NCBI GenBank assembly: GCA_030549335.1
Contig: CM060189.1
Span: 32,263,001 to 32,327,000 of the forward strand
Length of the DNA stretch: 64,000 bases
Source: Pontederia crassipes
Taxonomy: Eukaryota > Streptophyta > Magnoliopsida > Commelinales > Pontederiaceae
Direction of reading: 5' to 3'
The notes beneath the pieces were generated by a model. The model searched no databases, was not told where the DNA came from, and worked only from the letters and a program-made list of their open reading frames with translations. A program made the position numbers and the translations under genes. Position 1 is the stretch's first letter. The number at the start of each line of letters is the position of its first letter. Below are positions 37,168-50,239 of the stretch, piece by piece.

Positions 37168-37848
37168 TAGGCATGGACAAACCCTAGTACCGGGCCGATC
37201 GATTAGGACAAAAATGAAAATTATTGCAATTAAAAAATAAATAGAATAACTCAAAATATAATAAAAAATAATATAATAAGATCAAAATATAACAAGTATG
37301 TTAGATTATATATAATAAAGATATAAGAATTTTATTTAATATAAACATACATATAATGTACTTATTGTAATATAATAATACATTAATATGATAAATATGA
37401 TCGAGTGAGGACACCAATTTTGACAACACAAATTAACTAATCTCTATACGGATTTGAACAATTAAGATCGAAATCTTCTATAAGATCGGAGAGAGATCAT
37501 AAAATTTTACTTATTAATAAAAAATATATTTTAAAGATAATAAATATATTATTTTATAATTTTACCGCATTTAAATTTAAATTACACTTGGGTAAATAAT
37601 TTTTTATCGGCAAAATTATATCAAAACATATTAAAAATAAAAAAACATATTAAATTTCATTTAAATTAATTTTGATTATTATAAATATATTTTTAATTAA
37701 TATTTAAATGATTATATTAATCATACGAGATTATATAAAATTAAATAAGATCGTAAAATCGTGTGATTAAAATTAAGATCGCATTAGATCGAGATGGATA
37801 AGGGCAGCTAGATCTTTGACCACCTTGATCCCAGCCCGCCCATGCTAA
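37168..37848. mobile_element. Candidate AT-rich MITE with GCATGG termini
   Basis: The left end TAGGCATGGACAAACCC is mirrored at the right end, which read inward is TTAGCATGGGCGGGCTGGG. The interior is extremely AT-rich with GATCG-containing subterminal stretches. No target duplication was identified. Confidence 0.4.
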
Positions 37849-38448
37849 ATGAAACCCCACAACTCATAATTGACATCCGATCCAACACAGTGTTAAAGAT
37901 GCGCCAAAAGCAACTTTTAGTAAATTTACATGCATTTTTTTTGCTCTCATGCCTACAGTACTGGGCATTAACTTAGACTTGATCTCGCATCATTACTCAT
38001 AAGCAGTAATCATCTCAACTTACATATTATACCAGAAGAAAAAGAAAAAAACAATAACGCATGATTTGCTAACCTCAGAAGACATATTGGAATGTACTAT
38101 CAAGGGAGCCAACCAGCTTTATGCAGCTGCCTAACTGAAGGTGTGATACAGAGGTCGTATGCTGAAAAATATGTCCATAAGCATAAGAAATCAGAGAACT
38201 TACATGCCCTGGTTTGCAAGAATTTGGCAGGATAACACTGAATTTGCGGCAGTGCATTCCACTGATAAAGCACTTTGTTTGTTTGTTTGTTCCTCAATGC
38301 AGGAATTCAGAAAAAGGGTCCAACTACTGTTTCAGTTTGGTTTTGTTCATGAACTTTTCAGCCAGCATCGACTAGACAGAGGTCACTGCTTCCCCCCTTC
38401 CTTTCCAAATTGGCTTCGATCGGCGCTGTGCCTGATTAGTCTACCCAC
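37849..38448 (-). other. 3' flank and likely 3' untranslated region of the DUF668 gene
   Basis: Lies directly downstream of the minus-strand stop at 38449. Mixed composition, no recognisable gene. Confidence 0.4.
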
Positions 38449-40224
38449 TCAATCGAGGATGTCGTCAAAGCTTCTGCTGCTCGTGCATTCCTGCATAGCT
38501 TTTGCAGTAACTTCTCTTCCGAATCTCCACAAGTAGTTTAATCCCACAAGCAGCTCGGTTATGGCAGCCTCTGTCTTCGTTTGATCTGCAAAATACAGAG
38601 TCTGCAGCAGGAGGACGTTGTCGCTCGAAGCGAGATGCTGCTGCTCAAAGTTCCGCTCCGACTGCCACCTTACCATGCTGTGAGCCAGCGGTGCCAGCCA
38701 TTCCAGTATCCTCGTCAGGGCCTCGCTCCACTCTGCAGCGAGGATGGGATCATAAACAGACGAGGCCAAGTTCTTGGCGTACGATTTCAGCCTTGCCCTC
38801 AGGGACGCTCTAATGCTCGTCGTTAGCATGCCGTACAGATCGTCTCTTGCGTCCGGGCCGATCAGATGGGGGGATGCGACGAGCTTTTCGATCGTAATGA
38901 TGATATTGGAATAATGCAGAGCTAAAGCTGCCGCGCCGAGGGTCGAGGTCGGGGCGCTCAGTAACTTGTACCTGGATTCGAACATCGACAACGAGACGCT
39001 CGCAATAGGATTGATGCAATCAGATTCTTTGTCCGTCGGCTCGGCTCCATCGAGGACCCTTGACATTGCGTTCGATCGTCGTGAGCCACCGGCGACGTCC
39101 AAAGGGACGCAACTCTTCATGACCGGGGGCGCGTTCCCGGCGACTATGCAACCGCCGAAAGGACCACCTGCGACCGACCACTTGGTTTTCGAGCTCTGGC
39201 GCTTCCCGGTCGGAGGCAAGCCGTAGCTGCGAGGCACAGGGAGAGGTATACACTGCGTCGAATCGCCGCCTCCATGGCTCACGGCCAGAGGCCCAGATCT
39301 CGTGCCGTTGCCCACGAGCGGGCCGGATGCGTACAAGCGAACGGCGTTGCCGTCATTGGACGGGTGGACGGACGACTGCATAAGCGGCCCAACGACCGAG
39401 TGGCTACGGGAGAGACGTGCAGCGGACGGGCGCTTCGTCGGATTGGGCAGAATCGACAGCGGTTCAGAAGCATCAGCCATGTGTTGGAATCCAAAGACGT
39501 GCTTGATCCGTCCGGTGATCGAGAACAAGGATCGGGCAAGCAGGCGGACGACGTAGTCGTAGGTCCTGTTCCAGAGAGATGCTTCTCTCAGATACTTGAC
39601 CTCCTGGCGCTGCCAGAGCACCTTGTGCTTGAAATCGGTCGAGCTGTGGCCGCCTTGCTGTTGGGCGTGAAGCCCCTGGCTGGCGGTCATCCTCCTCAGC
39701 CCTTGCTCGAGCTCTGCCAGCACCTCGAGCTCTTGGTACAGGTTGGATGTGGCGGCGACAAGCTTCTCCATCTTCTTGGCCTTGCGGTCCATCTTCCTGC
39801 CGGCGTACTGAAAGCCGCAGGGATCCTGGTGGCTCTTGAGCAGATCGGCGAAGGCAGCGTCGAAACGCCGGAGCAAGGGATCCGAGCAGCGCTTCCCCAA
39901 CCTGGCGACGGAGCGGGCGATGGAGCTCAGCGAGTCCATCATCTCCGCCACGGCAAGGGCCAGCAGGAAGTCCTCGTCGTCGGAGACGAGCTTCCGCACG
40001 CCCTCGAGGCGAAAGACGTCGCTGCGGAGCCTGGCGATCTGATCGTCGGCCAGGGAGCGCCAGAGCTGGACGGCCTTGGTCATGAGGCTGGCGACCTCGA
40101 AGGCCAGCACGCCGACGGCGGCCTTATCCGCTGCAGCTGCCGTCGCTCGATCCGCATGCTTCTTCCTGCCGCCACCGCCCAAGCCCATGCGGCTCAACCA
40201 TGACTCCGATCTCACCTTCCTCAT
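38449..40224 (-). CDS. DUF3475/DUF668 protein, PSK SIMULATOR-like, intronless
   Basis: 591 residues in one exon. Residues about 35-95 (GVLAFEVASLMTKAVQLWRS ... FLLALAVAEMMDSLS) form the DUF3475 region. Residues about 425-510 (LGAAALALHYSNIIITIEKL ... YGMLTTSIRASLRARLK) form DUF668, followed by a conserved helical end (ILEWLAPLAHSMVRWQSERN). Family knowledge: plant proteins with this pair include PSK SIMULATOR 1, tied to phytosulfokine-dependent growth; the intronless subgroup to which this one seems to belong is poorly characterised. There is no signal peptide or membrane segment. The N-terminus is basic and Ala/Gly-rich (GGGGRKKHADR). The middle linker (about 230-410) looks disordered. GC content is high, as in the PXC1-like gene. 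Exact subfamily is uncertain. Confidence 0.9.
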   Translation of the reverse strand: MRKVRSESWLSRMGLGGGGRKKHADRATAAAADKAAVGVLAFEVASLMTKAVQLWRSLADDQIARLRSDVFRLEGVRKLVSDDEDFLLALAVAEMMDSLSSIARSVARLGKRCSDPLLRRFDAAFADLLKSHQDPCGFQYAGRKMDRKAKKMEKLVAATSNLYQELEVLAELEQGLRRMTASQGLHAQQQGGHSSTDFKHKVLWQRQEVKYLREASLWNRTYDYVVRLLARSLFSITGRIKHVFGFQHMADASEPLSILPNPTKRPSAARLSRSHSVVGPLMQSSVHPSNDGNAVRLYASGPLVGNGTRSGPLAVSHGGGDSTQCIPLPVPRSYGLPPTGKRQSSKTKWSVAGGPFGGCIVAGNAPPVMKSCVPLDVAGGSRRSNAMSRVLDGAEPTDKESDCINPIASVSLSMFESRYKLLSAPTSTLGAAALALHYSNIIITIEKLVASPHLIGPDARDDLYGMLTTSIRASLRARLKSYAKNLASSVYDPILAAEWSEALTRILEWLAPLAHSMVRWQSERNFEQQHLASSDNVLLLQTLYFADQTKTEAAITELLVGLNYLWRFGREVTAKAMQECTSSRSFDDILD

Positions 40225-41679
40225 GGATCAAAATGCTGCTACCGCTGTCAGAAGAAGAGGACGAGGCCACTCCAAAATCTGCAAGAGACTTTGGAAGAAG
40301 GACCGATTAACCGATGAAGGCGTGGTAGGGGTTGAGTTGGAGCTCTTCTGAGCTGCTAAATACTTAGAAGGGGTTGGTTCTTAGTGCTGCAAGTAGCTAT
40401 TTTACTCCCTCACGAGACGGGAGCAAGAAGAAGAATTGGAAACCGTCTGGAACGGAATCGGAATGTGCATTATGCATTACTCATCAGTAATCAGATCCAG
40501 CAGCTGCTGCTGCTCTTTGATGACGTGGATTGATTCTTCTCTCTCTCTCTCTCTCTCCTCTTCTAGTGACGTGGGGTGATCAGTTTGGTGGAGAAGGAAC
40601 CAATTCTTTGCGTTATTCGCCCACTCATTTCATCTCCCCACCACCATTCGCACGACTGTAGGATTTTGGTTGCGCCCTCACCGAAGCGTGTTTGATCTTC
40701 CTAGAACTTCTGGCAGGCCTCATCAAAGTCGACCAAAAGCTGGCACAGCATGGATTGACACCAGCACAGGACTTTCGTGTCCGATCTATTTCGCACACTT
40801 TTTTATTTATAAAAAAGTTAGTTTTTTTTTGTAAAGAACAAAGGACAAAAATCGAGATCAAAAGAATCATTTTGACTCCAAATATCAAATGTGCCTTTAT
40901 TTTAATTCTTTTATTATTATTTTTTAACTTCTTGAAAACATTTTTTAAGTTTCTATGTTTAATAGAATTAGACAGAATCATCATCTAGTTTCATCTGATT
41001 TCAAAAGTTGAACTTACAAGATAAGAGATCACTCCTACTTATTGTAGCTGGAACACTTTTTTTTTCAATTTTTTTATGCGACACCTTTTTAGTTTTGTTT
41101 TTTTATCATTTCACTCACAAGATAATTTATTATTAAGCATAAAATATTTATTATAAAGAATTAATATAATATTATTTATTAGTTAATATTTTATTTAAAA
41201 ATTCATTAAATATATTTTTTAATTTTTTTATATTTAAATAATATATTTTTAACAAAATATTTTTAATACAAATTTTTTATTTTTATTTTAAAAACAAAAT
41301 TATATTTCATATTTATAATACTTATTTTTAATTTAAACATCCTACTTAAATTAATTTATCACATCTATTTTTTCTATCAAATCAACTAGTTCTTATGTTC
41401 CATCTCATTCAAAAACACTCCAAACTAATTTGTCGATTCAACTATTCACGTGAAACTCGAAAGAAACCCGATTCTGATTGCTAGACACAACATAATAGAT
41501 GCAAGAAATATAATAACTTTTTTCCAAAGCTCAGAATTTATATCATATTTAAACTTTTATTATTAAGATCAAAATTTAATGTCTTCCCCCTCGGCTTCCC
41601 TCACCTAATCCCACATCTCCTAGGTCATTAATGACTCTTGCATTTAAATTAAGAACCCGAGTCTTGCCTTAACATCAAT
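40225..41679. other. Promoter region of the DUF668 gene and AT-rich DNA
   Basis: A (CT)n tract at 40539-40557 and GTGACGTGGGG nearby lie about 330 bases before the minus-strand start and could be promoter parts. Beyond 40800 the sequence is AT-rich and shows nothing recognisable. Confidence 0.4.
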
Positions 41680-42312
41680 AACGCACTTTTCACACCATAA
41701 TAATCAATAATAAATTTAATATGCAATTTTTTTTCTTATATGAATTTGATATGTGTTGTTGATCTAACATGGTCCACTTTGCCCATATTTTCACAAGCTT
41801 AGAATTTTCCTATGTGATTATGGTTCATGTTATAGACAACACGATTCATGTTGTACTCTTTATGTCGTGAATTTAACTCATAATTTTGTGTTTTTCTTCC
41901 CTCGCAATCATATGTAAGTCATGCAATCACACCCATGAGTCGATACATGTCTCGACTCTTTTCTTTTTTTCTTCCTGTCTTTCTTCATGATACTTGGCCG
42001 AAACTTAAAAAGTAGTGTCCACTATTTCTTATCGCGCATAAAAGTCGTGGCTAGTACTAATATTACCGGTTGAAATTCGGCTGATTACAAAAAAAAGTCA
42101 CGATATAATAATTATATGTCGTGATTGCGAACACAAACCCCCCTACATACCTTTGACTATCGTGGCTAATGAATTTGCCAAACAATTCATTGTACTCAAT
42201 TGCATTGGAACTTGCATCCTCGATCACCAAGCCGTCGGATGCTAGTATTTTGTAGTTAGTCAATCGTCTCTAACCCATGAATTAGCGTCCTATCAACCGA
42301 ATCAATCACACC
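41680..42312 (-). repeat. Truncated 3' LTR of a decayed minus-strand gypsy element
   Basis: Aligns by eye with 54490-55080 in the same orientation: shared CCATAATAATCAATAATA-like start, CTTGCATCCT, GCATAAAAGT, TAATATTACCG, AATTATATGTC and CCTATCA..GAATCAATCAC. Read on the minus strand it begins TGTGATTGATTC at 42312. Homology stops near 41680, so the downstream part of this LTR is missing. Confidence 0.7.
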
Positions 42313-43370
42313 TTATGATTTGTTAATCGGTCGAGCCACCTTGATGATCATCGCCAAAAGAGGAATATGAACACATAAGAGAAAACAAGAATGAGAGGCT
42401 TTCATGGAATGATCGACCCTTTCGACTCTATATATAATATTTTTTAAATTCCTAATCTCAATTAATTTCTTATTGAAACTCATCACTCCATTCATTAGAG
42501 AAATATTTAACATTATTCTATCATCAACTTTGAAGATATGCTCTCTTCTGCTTTTATTTGCATAGAACTTTTGTAATTGTATGGGTTACTTTCAATCTTT
42601 CTCTAATAAGACAGACCCTTTCATCATATTCTTGGGTTTGCTTCATTTATTTCTTGCTCAGGAACTATTGTCTGCTTACTTCACTCCAATAAATGGTTGA
42701 GTGACATGGTCTTCTATAACTGCAAAGGGTTTCACGCTCATACTATAGTGATAGTTATTATTATATGCAAACTCAACAAGTGAAAGATGATTGACCCTAC
42801 TATCACTCCAATCCAATGCACACATCCAAAGCATATATTCTAATGTATGTATCACACGTTTGAATTGCTCGTCTGTCTTTGTATGAAAGGCGGTGTTAAA
42901 ATTTAATCACATTTCAAATGCTCTTCGTATGCTCCCCGTCAAAATCGGACCATAAAACATGAAAATCTATCCAAAACTATGAATATTGGTCTCTCATGCA
43001 GTTGGATAACTTTTTTTTAATATAAATGTCCATCAAACTTTCGAAACTAATTCTAGTTAATGGGATATGAAATGTGTTTTTTTTGCTATAATGATTCACA
43101 AGTATCGATATTACATCATATCCATGTTGAGTTCTTGAAAGCTTGGTGCCAAAAGGCGTCGTGATCTCTTCTCAGTTTCCTCAAGGGATTCTAAGCTCTT
43201 GAAGTGAACCGTAAAGTCATTAATGTTCGGTGACATCTTGCAACATATTCTACAACATTCTTTTCATATTGTTCCATCATAATGTTTGCAAATCTTTGTA
43301 GATCTTCGTGCTTCTAAAGTGAATGACAAATTTAGACTTATGATATTCACCTAGCACTTGCCTTCCTAAT

Positions 43371-43720
43371 TGATGCAGGAGATCATGAGTAGTTGCGGTT
43401 GATATTTCTTTGGATGACCCTGTAACTGATTAGTTCAATCTTTTCTTTATTGCATATAGAAGTCAGTTGGTTAATTAGCATTATCTAGTTGGACTTTTGG
43501 TAGTTAGTTGACCTTCTGTTAGTTATTAGAACTCTTTAATAACTCTTTTGTGATCTATAGAGGACATGCTTTTGCTTCAATCATTTCTATTAGTGTTATT
43601 CTTGTGAGCAGAGGAATTCTATTTGTTTCATACTTTGCGGGGCTCTGGACAGTAGAGTTGGTGGCGCTTCGGGCCACTAGAATTCTTTCTTGACAACCGA
43701 GTTGATCCGTTGTTGCGCCA
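43371..43720 (+). repeat. 5' LTR of the Reina-like element (350 bp)
   Basis: TGATGCAGGAGAT to GTTGTTGCGCCA. It is followed by a mutated primer-binding site (TTGTATCAAAGCC, compare TGGTATCAGAGCC) at about 43724. Confidence 0.85.
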
Positions 43721-43856
43721 AATTTGTATCAAAGCCCCTCACGAGAAGCACATCGTGGCAGATAATCCTACCATGGTTCAATTCACAAAACTTCGAGTAG
43801 AGGTCGAGGAGATTAGACGCTATGTCTAGCAATTAACGACTATCGTTCAACAACTA

Positions 43857-46800
43857 GTGATACGAGAAGGAGCTGATCGTCGAAGGAGAGGGCAACAGGG
43901 CTTCGTACCTCCTCCTGAAGAGTTCAGTGATGATGATGGTGCTATTGATCACAGCCCGCGTTACCAGCGTGCTGACACTGGATTTAAAATGAAGATAGAC
44001 CTTCCTACTTTTAGCGGACAGTTGCAGATTGAAGATTTTTTAGATTGGCTTGCAGAGGTTGAGAGATTTTTTGAATATATGAAAATTCTAGAGCACAAAT
44101 AGGTGAAACTAGTCACATATCATCCAAAAGGAGCTGCTTCTGCACGCTGGGAGCGGCTACAATCGAGGAGACGTCATCAAGAGCGGCTAGCTATACAATC
44201 TTGGGTGAGAATGACACAACTTCTTCGAGAATGATTTTTACCGACTATGAGCAAGTTCTGTACCAACAATGGCAGGACCGTCGACAGGGAAGCTGCACCA
44301 TACAAGTCTACACTACAAAGTTCTACCACCTCTCATCGCGGATCGGCTTGACTGATTGTGAGAACCAACAAATTGCGAGATTCCTATGGGGATTGTATAC
44401 AACAATACGTGATCGGGTGGAGATGCAATCACCACAAACACTAATATACATTGTTTCATTAGCCGAGAAAGCAGAAAGTCAATTAGAGAGGAGCACGAGA
44501 ACCATCCTTCCGCCCATTAGAATCCAACAAATCTCCACTAATACGCCAAGCAGTCATACAGTCCAACTTTGCTGAATTGGAAGAACACACCTCAAAAGTT
44601 CAACCCACTACTAGTAATGCTAAGCCAACTCTGTCACAAGCTGCCCAAAAGAGTGCTAATCCTTATGCACGACCTCCGCCACTAGTATGTTATCGATGTC
44701 GTCAACCAGGACATCAACCAACCATTGCTTATGTTCAACATGAAGAAGATGATGCTCCTGGCAATGGAGGTGATCCAGCCAATGAACAACTAGAGGAAGA
44801 AGTTGCTGATTATGCTGATACAAAAGAAGAACATGTCTCCTATGCCGTACAAAGGTTGCTGCTGACTCCAAAAAAGGAGGATCATGGTCAACGCCACAAA
44901 ATCTTCAAGACTCGAGGAACTGTTAATGGAAAATTGATCGATATCATAATTGACAGTGGTAGCTCTGATAATATCATTTCGAAAATTCTGATCAATCGGC
45001 TGTAGTTACCTGTGGAGCAATATCCATCGCCATATCGCGTTGGGTGGATTAAATCGGGCACTGATCTACATGTGTCTTCTACCTGTCGAGTGCCATTAAT
45101 TTTCTATTGGACAGTGATACAAGGATGAGGTCCTATGCGACATACTTGATATGGACACATGTCATCTCATTCTCGATCGGCCCTAGCAATATGACGTCCA
45201 AGCAACACATCTCGGCAGGGAGAATGTGTACACATTTGTCCATAATGAGCAGCAGATTCGCTTGATGCCATGGATGAGAATAGAACTACCGAAGCCGCAC
45301 CAAAAAAAGCACTTGTTTCATATAGTTAAACAACAAGAATTTTCTAAGTCATTACGGGAAACTGGCGAATGTCATGCACTTGTGGTCCACAATTGTGAAA
45401 CCTAGGCCCAAGCAATGCTCAATACATATATTTAGGTAATGCTAAAGAAATTTGCTGACGGACTACCACTAGAATTCCCTGCCATCTTACATCCTGAACG
45501 AGCAATACAACACCGGATCGACCTCCTACAAGATCCAATTTACCTCATCTCTTACATTATCGCATGAGCCCAAAGGAACATTGAATATTGCAAGACCAAG
45601 TGGAGGACCTGCTGAAGAAAGGATTCGTTAGGGAGAGTCTTAGCCTCTGTGCTGAGTTGGCACTATTAGTACCAAAAGAAGATGAATCTTGGCGCATGTG
45701 CATCGACAGTAGGGCCATTAATAAGATAAAAGTAAAGTATCATTTTCCCATCTCTTGATTATAAGACATGTTGGATGTACTTTATGGTGCTAAAATTTTT
45801 TTCAAGTTGGATCTCCGTAGCGGGAATCATTAGATTCGCATAACCGCCAGTGACGAATGGAAGACAACATTTAAAATAAAAGAGGGCTTATATGAATGGC
45901 TCGTCATGCCATTTGGATTGTCAAATGTGCCAAGTACCTTCATCTGTCTGACGCATGTGCTAAAGTTATTCATAGGAAAAATTGTCATCATTTATTTCGA
46001 TGATATTCTCATTTACAGCAAGACACAAGATAAACACTTGGATCATTTAAAACAAGTGCTTGAGACCTTGTGCAACACAGGTTATACCTTAATCCCAATA
46101 AATGTGTATTTCTTACTGATCATCTATTGTTTTTTGGGTACAATGTGAGTTCTACATGATTATCTATTGATGATGAGAAAATTTCTTCTATTTTGAATTG
46201 GTCAACACCAAAGTCGGTGACTGATGTACGAAATTTCCATGGCTTTGCTTTGTTCTATCGAAGGTTTATTCGCAACTTCAGCAGTATTATGGCCCCAATC
46301 ACAGAGTGCCTAAAATGAGGGCAATTCCGATGGACTGTTACTGCAGCAAAGAGCTTTGAATAAATTAGATACCGACTTACAACAACTCCCGTTCTTAATT
46401 TACCTGACTTTAACAAGATCTTTCAAGTGGAAAGTGATGCTTGCGCGGTGGGTATTGGTGTTGTCCTCAATCAAGAAGGAAGGCCAGTGGCCTTCCACAA
46501 TGAGAAACTAAGTGAAGCACGATGTGTCTAGACTGCCTAAGAGTTGGAATTCTATGCTGTTGTCCAGGCACTAAAGCATTGGGAACATTATCTTATTCAA
46601 AGGGAATTTGTGCTCCACATAGACCATGAGCTCTCAAACATCTTCAAAATCAAACTTGCAGCAATCCAATGCAATTTTTTGCAAAAGTTCACCTTTGTCA
46701 TCAAGCACAAATTTGGTAAGCTCAATAAGGTGGTTGACGCATTGAGTCGCCATGCTGCTCTCTTAATCACTATGTAGGCATCAGTCACATGATTGGACTT

Positions 46801-48360
46801 TTTGAAAGAACTAGGGGTGATCAACGGGTCGACCTGACCCGCGAACTTGACCCCGACCCAACCTGGGTCGGGTCCCCGACCCGACCTCGACTTGACCTTG
46901 GGTCAGGTCGGGTACGGGTTGGATTTTTCCAACCCGAGTTGACTCGACCCGACCCGATGACCCGATTATTTTATTATTTTATTTTTTTTTAAATTAAATT
47001 TAAGCCTATATTTACTTTAAAAAATTATAAATTTGGAATAAAATAATTTAAATGTAGAAATAATATTTAAATAATTTTAAAACTTATTTTATGCCTTAAA
47101 ATAAATATTTTTTATATTAAATAAATATAAAAGAGTAAAAAAATTGGGTGGTCAGATAACCCAACCACCCGACCCGTGAACAAACCCTAGTAAGAACTAT
47201 ATCCAAATGATTTAGACTTTCAACAACAAAGGAAAAAATATCACATGTTACAATGGGTCGATGGTTTTCTTCTTCTTGATGGTTTTCTATATTTTTGTAA
47301 TCGATTGTGTGTTCCTCAATCATCTGTACGGGGACAAATCATGCATGATTTGCATGGCGATGGACAAAGTGGTCTTTTTGGGCGTGACAAAACAATAGCT
47401 TCTATAGAAGAGCGATTCTTCTAGCCACATTTGCGAAGAGATGTGGAAAGGTTCATGGGGCGTTGCCAAATCTGCCAGGTAGCGAAGGGATGTTCAAACA
47501 ACACTGGCCTCTATTTGCCTCTGCTTATACCGAAAGGACCTTAGGAGGATCTCAGCATGGATTTTGTACTCAGCCTTCCCAAAACACAATGAGGGTTTGA
47601 CTCAGTCTTTGTTGTAGTTGATTATTTTTCCAAGATGTCACACTTTATTCCATGCTCCAAGACTGTTGATGCCAGCCACATAGCTCATTTATTCTTTAAA
47701 GAAATTGTTCGCCTACATGGGCTACCCTGCTCAATTACTTCAGATCAGAAAATTATGTCACATTTTTTTGCATACTTTGTGGAATAAGCTCAACACATCT
47801 TTGCGATTCAATAGCAAGGGTCATCCTTAGACGAATGGTCAGATAGAGGTTGTTAACCATACTCTTAGTAACTTGTTACGCTCTCTTTCTAGCAACATGG
47901 CCAAGCAATGGGACAACACTCTCCCTCAAGCAGAATTTGCTTTTAATAGCATGGTGAATCGCACGACTAGTAAAGCCCCTTTTATGGTCATATATGGACG
48001 CCTCCCTCGACAAGCTGTCGATCTCCCTCTTCTTCAACTTCAGCTTGATACCCAATATGAGGTTGACCAGCTCATACAACATGTTCATGATATCTAGCAA
48101 ATTACTCGTCAACACATTGAGACTGCTAATATGAGGTATAAGGAGACGTGTCCAACTCTTTGAAGTGGGGGATCTGGTGATGGTCTTCTTACGAAAAGAA
48201 CGATCCCCCTGGTTCATACAATAAGCTTAAGAATAAGAAGTACGACCCATGCCATGTTCTTCAACGGATAAATGATAATGCTTATATCGTTGCGCCTGCT
48301 AGTGATCTTATCATTTCCCCAACCTTTAATGTAGCAGATCTTTAACCATATTACCCTTCA
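43857..48360 (+). pseudogene. Decayed gag-pol of the Reina-like element
   Basis: Gag is split over 43857-44575 with a stop at 44100. A shortened zinc knuckle (CYRCRQPGHQ) and a protease (IIIDSGSSDNIIS) lie in 44577-45005. RT follows ([21 protein letters not shown], 45906-46148), then RNase H ([13 protein letters not shown] and a later ORF at 46544-46777). Integrase comes after the MITE ([15 protein letters not shown] at about 47610, ITSDQ at about 47737). The end reads NDNAYIV..ASDLIISPTFN (about 48270-48330), typical of this lineage; no chromodomain is evident. Many stops and shifts make it non-functional. Confidence 0.85.
46804..47197. mobile_element. hAT-type MITE (GGGTCGGG family), copy A, inside the Reina-like element
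   Basis: The body 46812-47189 (378 bp) has terminal repeats TAGGGGTGATCAACGGGTC and, from the right, TAGGGTTTGTTCACGGGTC. The 8-bp flanks GAAAGAAC (46804-46811) and GTAAGAAC (47190-47197) match at 7 of 8. Both sides near the ends are rich in GACCCGACC / GGGTCGGG, and the centre is AT-rich. It splits RNase H from integrase. Confidence 0.8.
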
Positions 48361-48407
48361 GTTTCTGACAAACGCTCAGGGATGAGCTTCTTGAAGGACG
48401 GAGGACC

Positions 48408-48761
48408 TAATGCAGGAGATAATGAGTACTTGCTGCTGATATTTCCTTGGATGACCCTGTAACTGATTAGTTCAATCTTTTCTTTATTGCATATAGTAGT
48501 TAGTTAGTTAGTTAATTAGCATTATCTAGTTAGACTTCTGGTAGTTAGTTGACCTTTTGTTAGTTATTAGAACTCTTTAATAACTCTTCTGTGATCTATA
48601 GAGGACATGCTTTTGCTTCAATCATTTCTACTAGTGTTATTCTTGTGAGCAAAGGAATTATGTTCGTTTCATACTTTGCAGAGCTCCAGACTGTAGAGTT
48701 GGTGGCGCTTCGGGCCACCAGGATTCTTTCCTGACAGTCGAGTTGATCCGTTGCTGCGCCA
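48408..48761 (+). repeat. 3' LTR of the Reina-like element (354 bp)
   Basis: TAATGCAGGAGAT (TG changed to TA at the first two bases) to GTTGCTGCGCCA. It is preceded by a purine-rich tract GAAGGACGGAGGACC. It aligns end to end with 43371-43720. Confidence 0.85.
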
Positions 48762-50239
48762 CTAATGCTTCATAATATGTGACCCATAAGTGTCTCCCTT
48801 TATCTAGTTACACCTTCTGAGACAAAAAGAAGTTAGCGCATGCATTTTCACATTACTTGAGTAGATTATTATACTTATTATTATTTGATTGTACTTTACG
48901 AGTCTTCAATAACAATTCTGACCGCATGCCAAGTTGTGGCAATATCATTGCACCATCATTACTTGTTATAGAATTGCATTGGATAATACTATTAATCATG
49001 TTCTACTGATGTACTCTTAAGCATGCAAGCGATATTTCATTTTCTGCTAAGTGCATCACAAATTGAATTTGCTTTTTCCTAAATGGTAACTAATAATAAA
49101 CTCATAGTCATTCAAGGATTCAATCCATCTTTTCTGACAAGTCTTTTTGGAAAAAAAATATGTACTTGAAGTTTAGGTGTTTGTGAATATCTCAAGGGCG
49201 AAGATCATAGCTACTAACTTCAAATCATGCATCGAATAATTCTTGTGCTTCTTCAATTACTTTAATGCATATGCAATTATATTTTTATATTGCATCAAAG
49301 TGCACCTTAAGTCGGTGCCACATATGTCATATGACATAACCTTCTTAGTCTGAAAGCATTATCAGAATTGACATCCTTGCCAATCTTTTTCTACAATTAC
49401 TGAAAATTATCTTCACATTTTCTTGTTCATTCAAATTTGGTGTCCTTGTTTGTGAGATTTATCAATGGCAACACAATCTTATAGAAATCCTGAACAAATA
49501 TCGGGTAGTATCATGTTATCTTGAAAAAACTTATACTTTTTATACATTCATTGGTTGCATCCAATTCGATATTGCTTCAAGCGGTATCCCATTTTTACAT
49601 TCTCCTATCCAACCAACTCGTAATTCGAGAATTTTACATATAATTTGCACTCGCATTCCTTTAGACTTGTTGACTAATATGTCATCAACAAATACTATAA
49701 CAAACTTATACAAATATGACATGAATACTATGCTCATCGAATTTTTGAAAGCTGTTGATGCATTGATTAACCGGAAGGGCATCACCATAAATTCATAATG
49801 CTTGTATTTAGTTTTGAATGTCATCTTTGGCACGTTGTGTTCAGCTATTCGTAGTTGATGATAATCGCTTCTTAGATCAATCTTAGAGAATACCCTTGCT
49901 AAAGATAGTTGGTCGACATTTATTCTTGAGGATTTAATGACTTGTTTAACATTTGAATAACACCTTATCCTATGCACAACCTTATCCCTTTTTTTATAAA
50001 TAACACCACTGCACGTCATGAATAAAATGCTCAATGTCAACATCTCTGCTAATGCCATTCTATATAAAGTCTTCAATATTGGTGCAGTCCTTGACACCAA
50101 ATCAATATGAAAGTTCACTTCTCAATGCAAGGCAATCTTGAGATGTCCTTTTAAAGACACAGGGGAGCTCTTTCAATACCACAATGCTATCCAAATCCAC
50201 CTCATTCGTATCAATCTTTATCACACTTGTCACGTAACC

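Larger units (their letters stand above)
43366..48766 (+). mobile_element. Reina-like Ty3-gypsy element with CTAAT target duplication
   Basis: CTAAT at 43366-43370 and 48762-48766 flanks a 5391-bp element with short LTRs. The small size, roughly 350-bp LTRs and gag style (DLPTFSGQLQIEDFLDWLAE) suit the Reina chromovirus lineage. It is inserted in the integrase region of the minus-strand relic. The LTRs differ at many positions, so it is much older than the element at 9309-19148. Confidence 0.88.

Noticed and set aside
39274-40203. 309-codon ORF opposite the DUF668 gene
   Set aside because: A shadow of the GC-rich minus-strand gene; the sense frame has recognisable domains.
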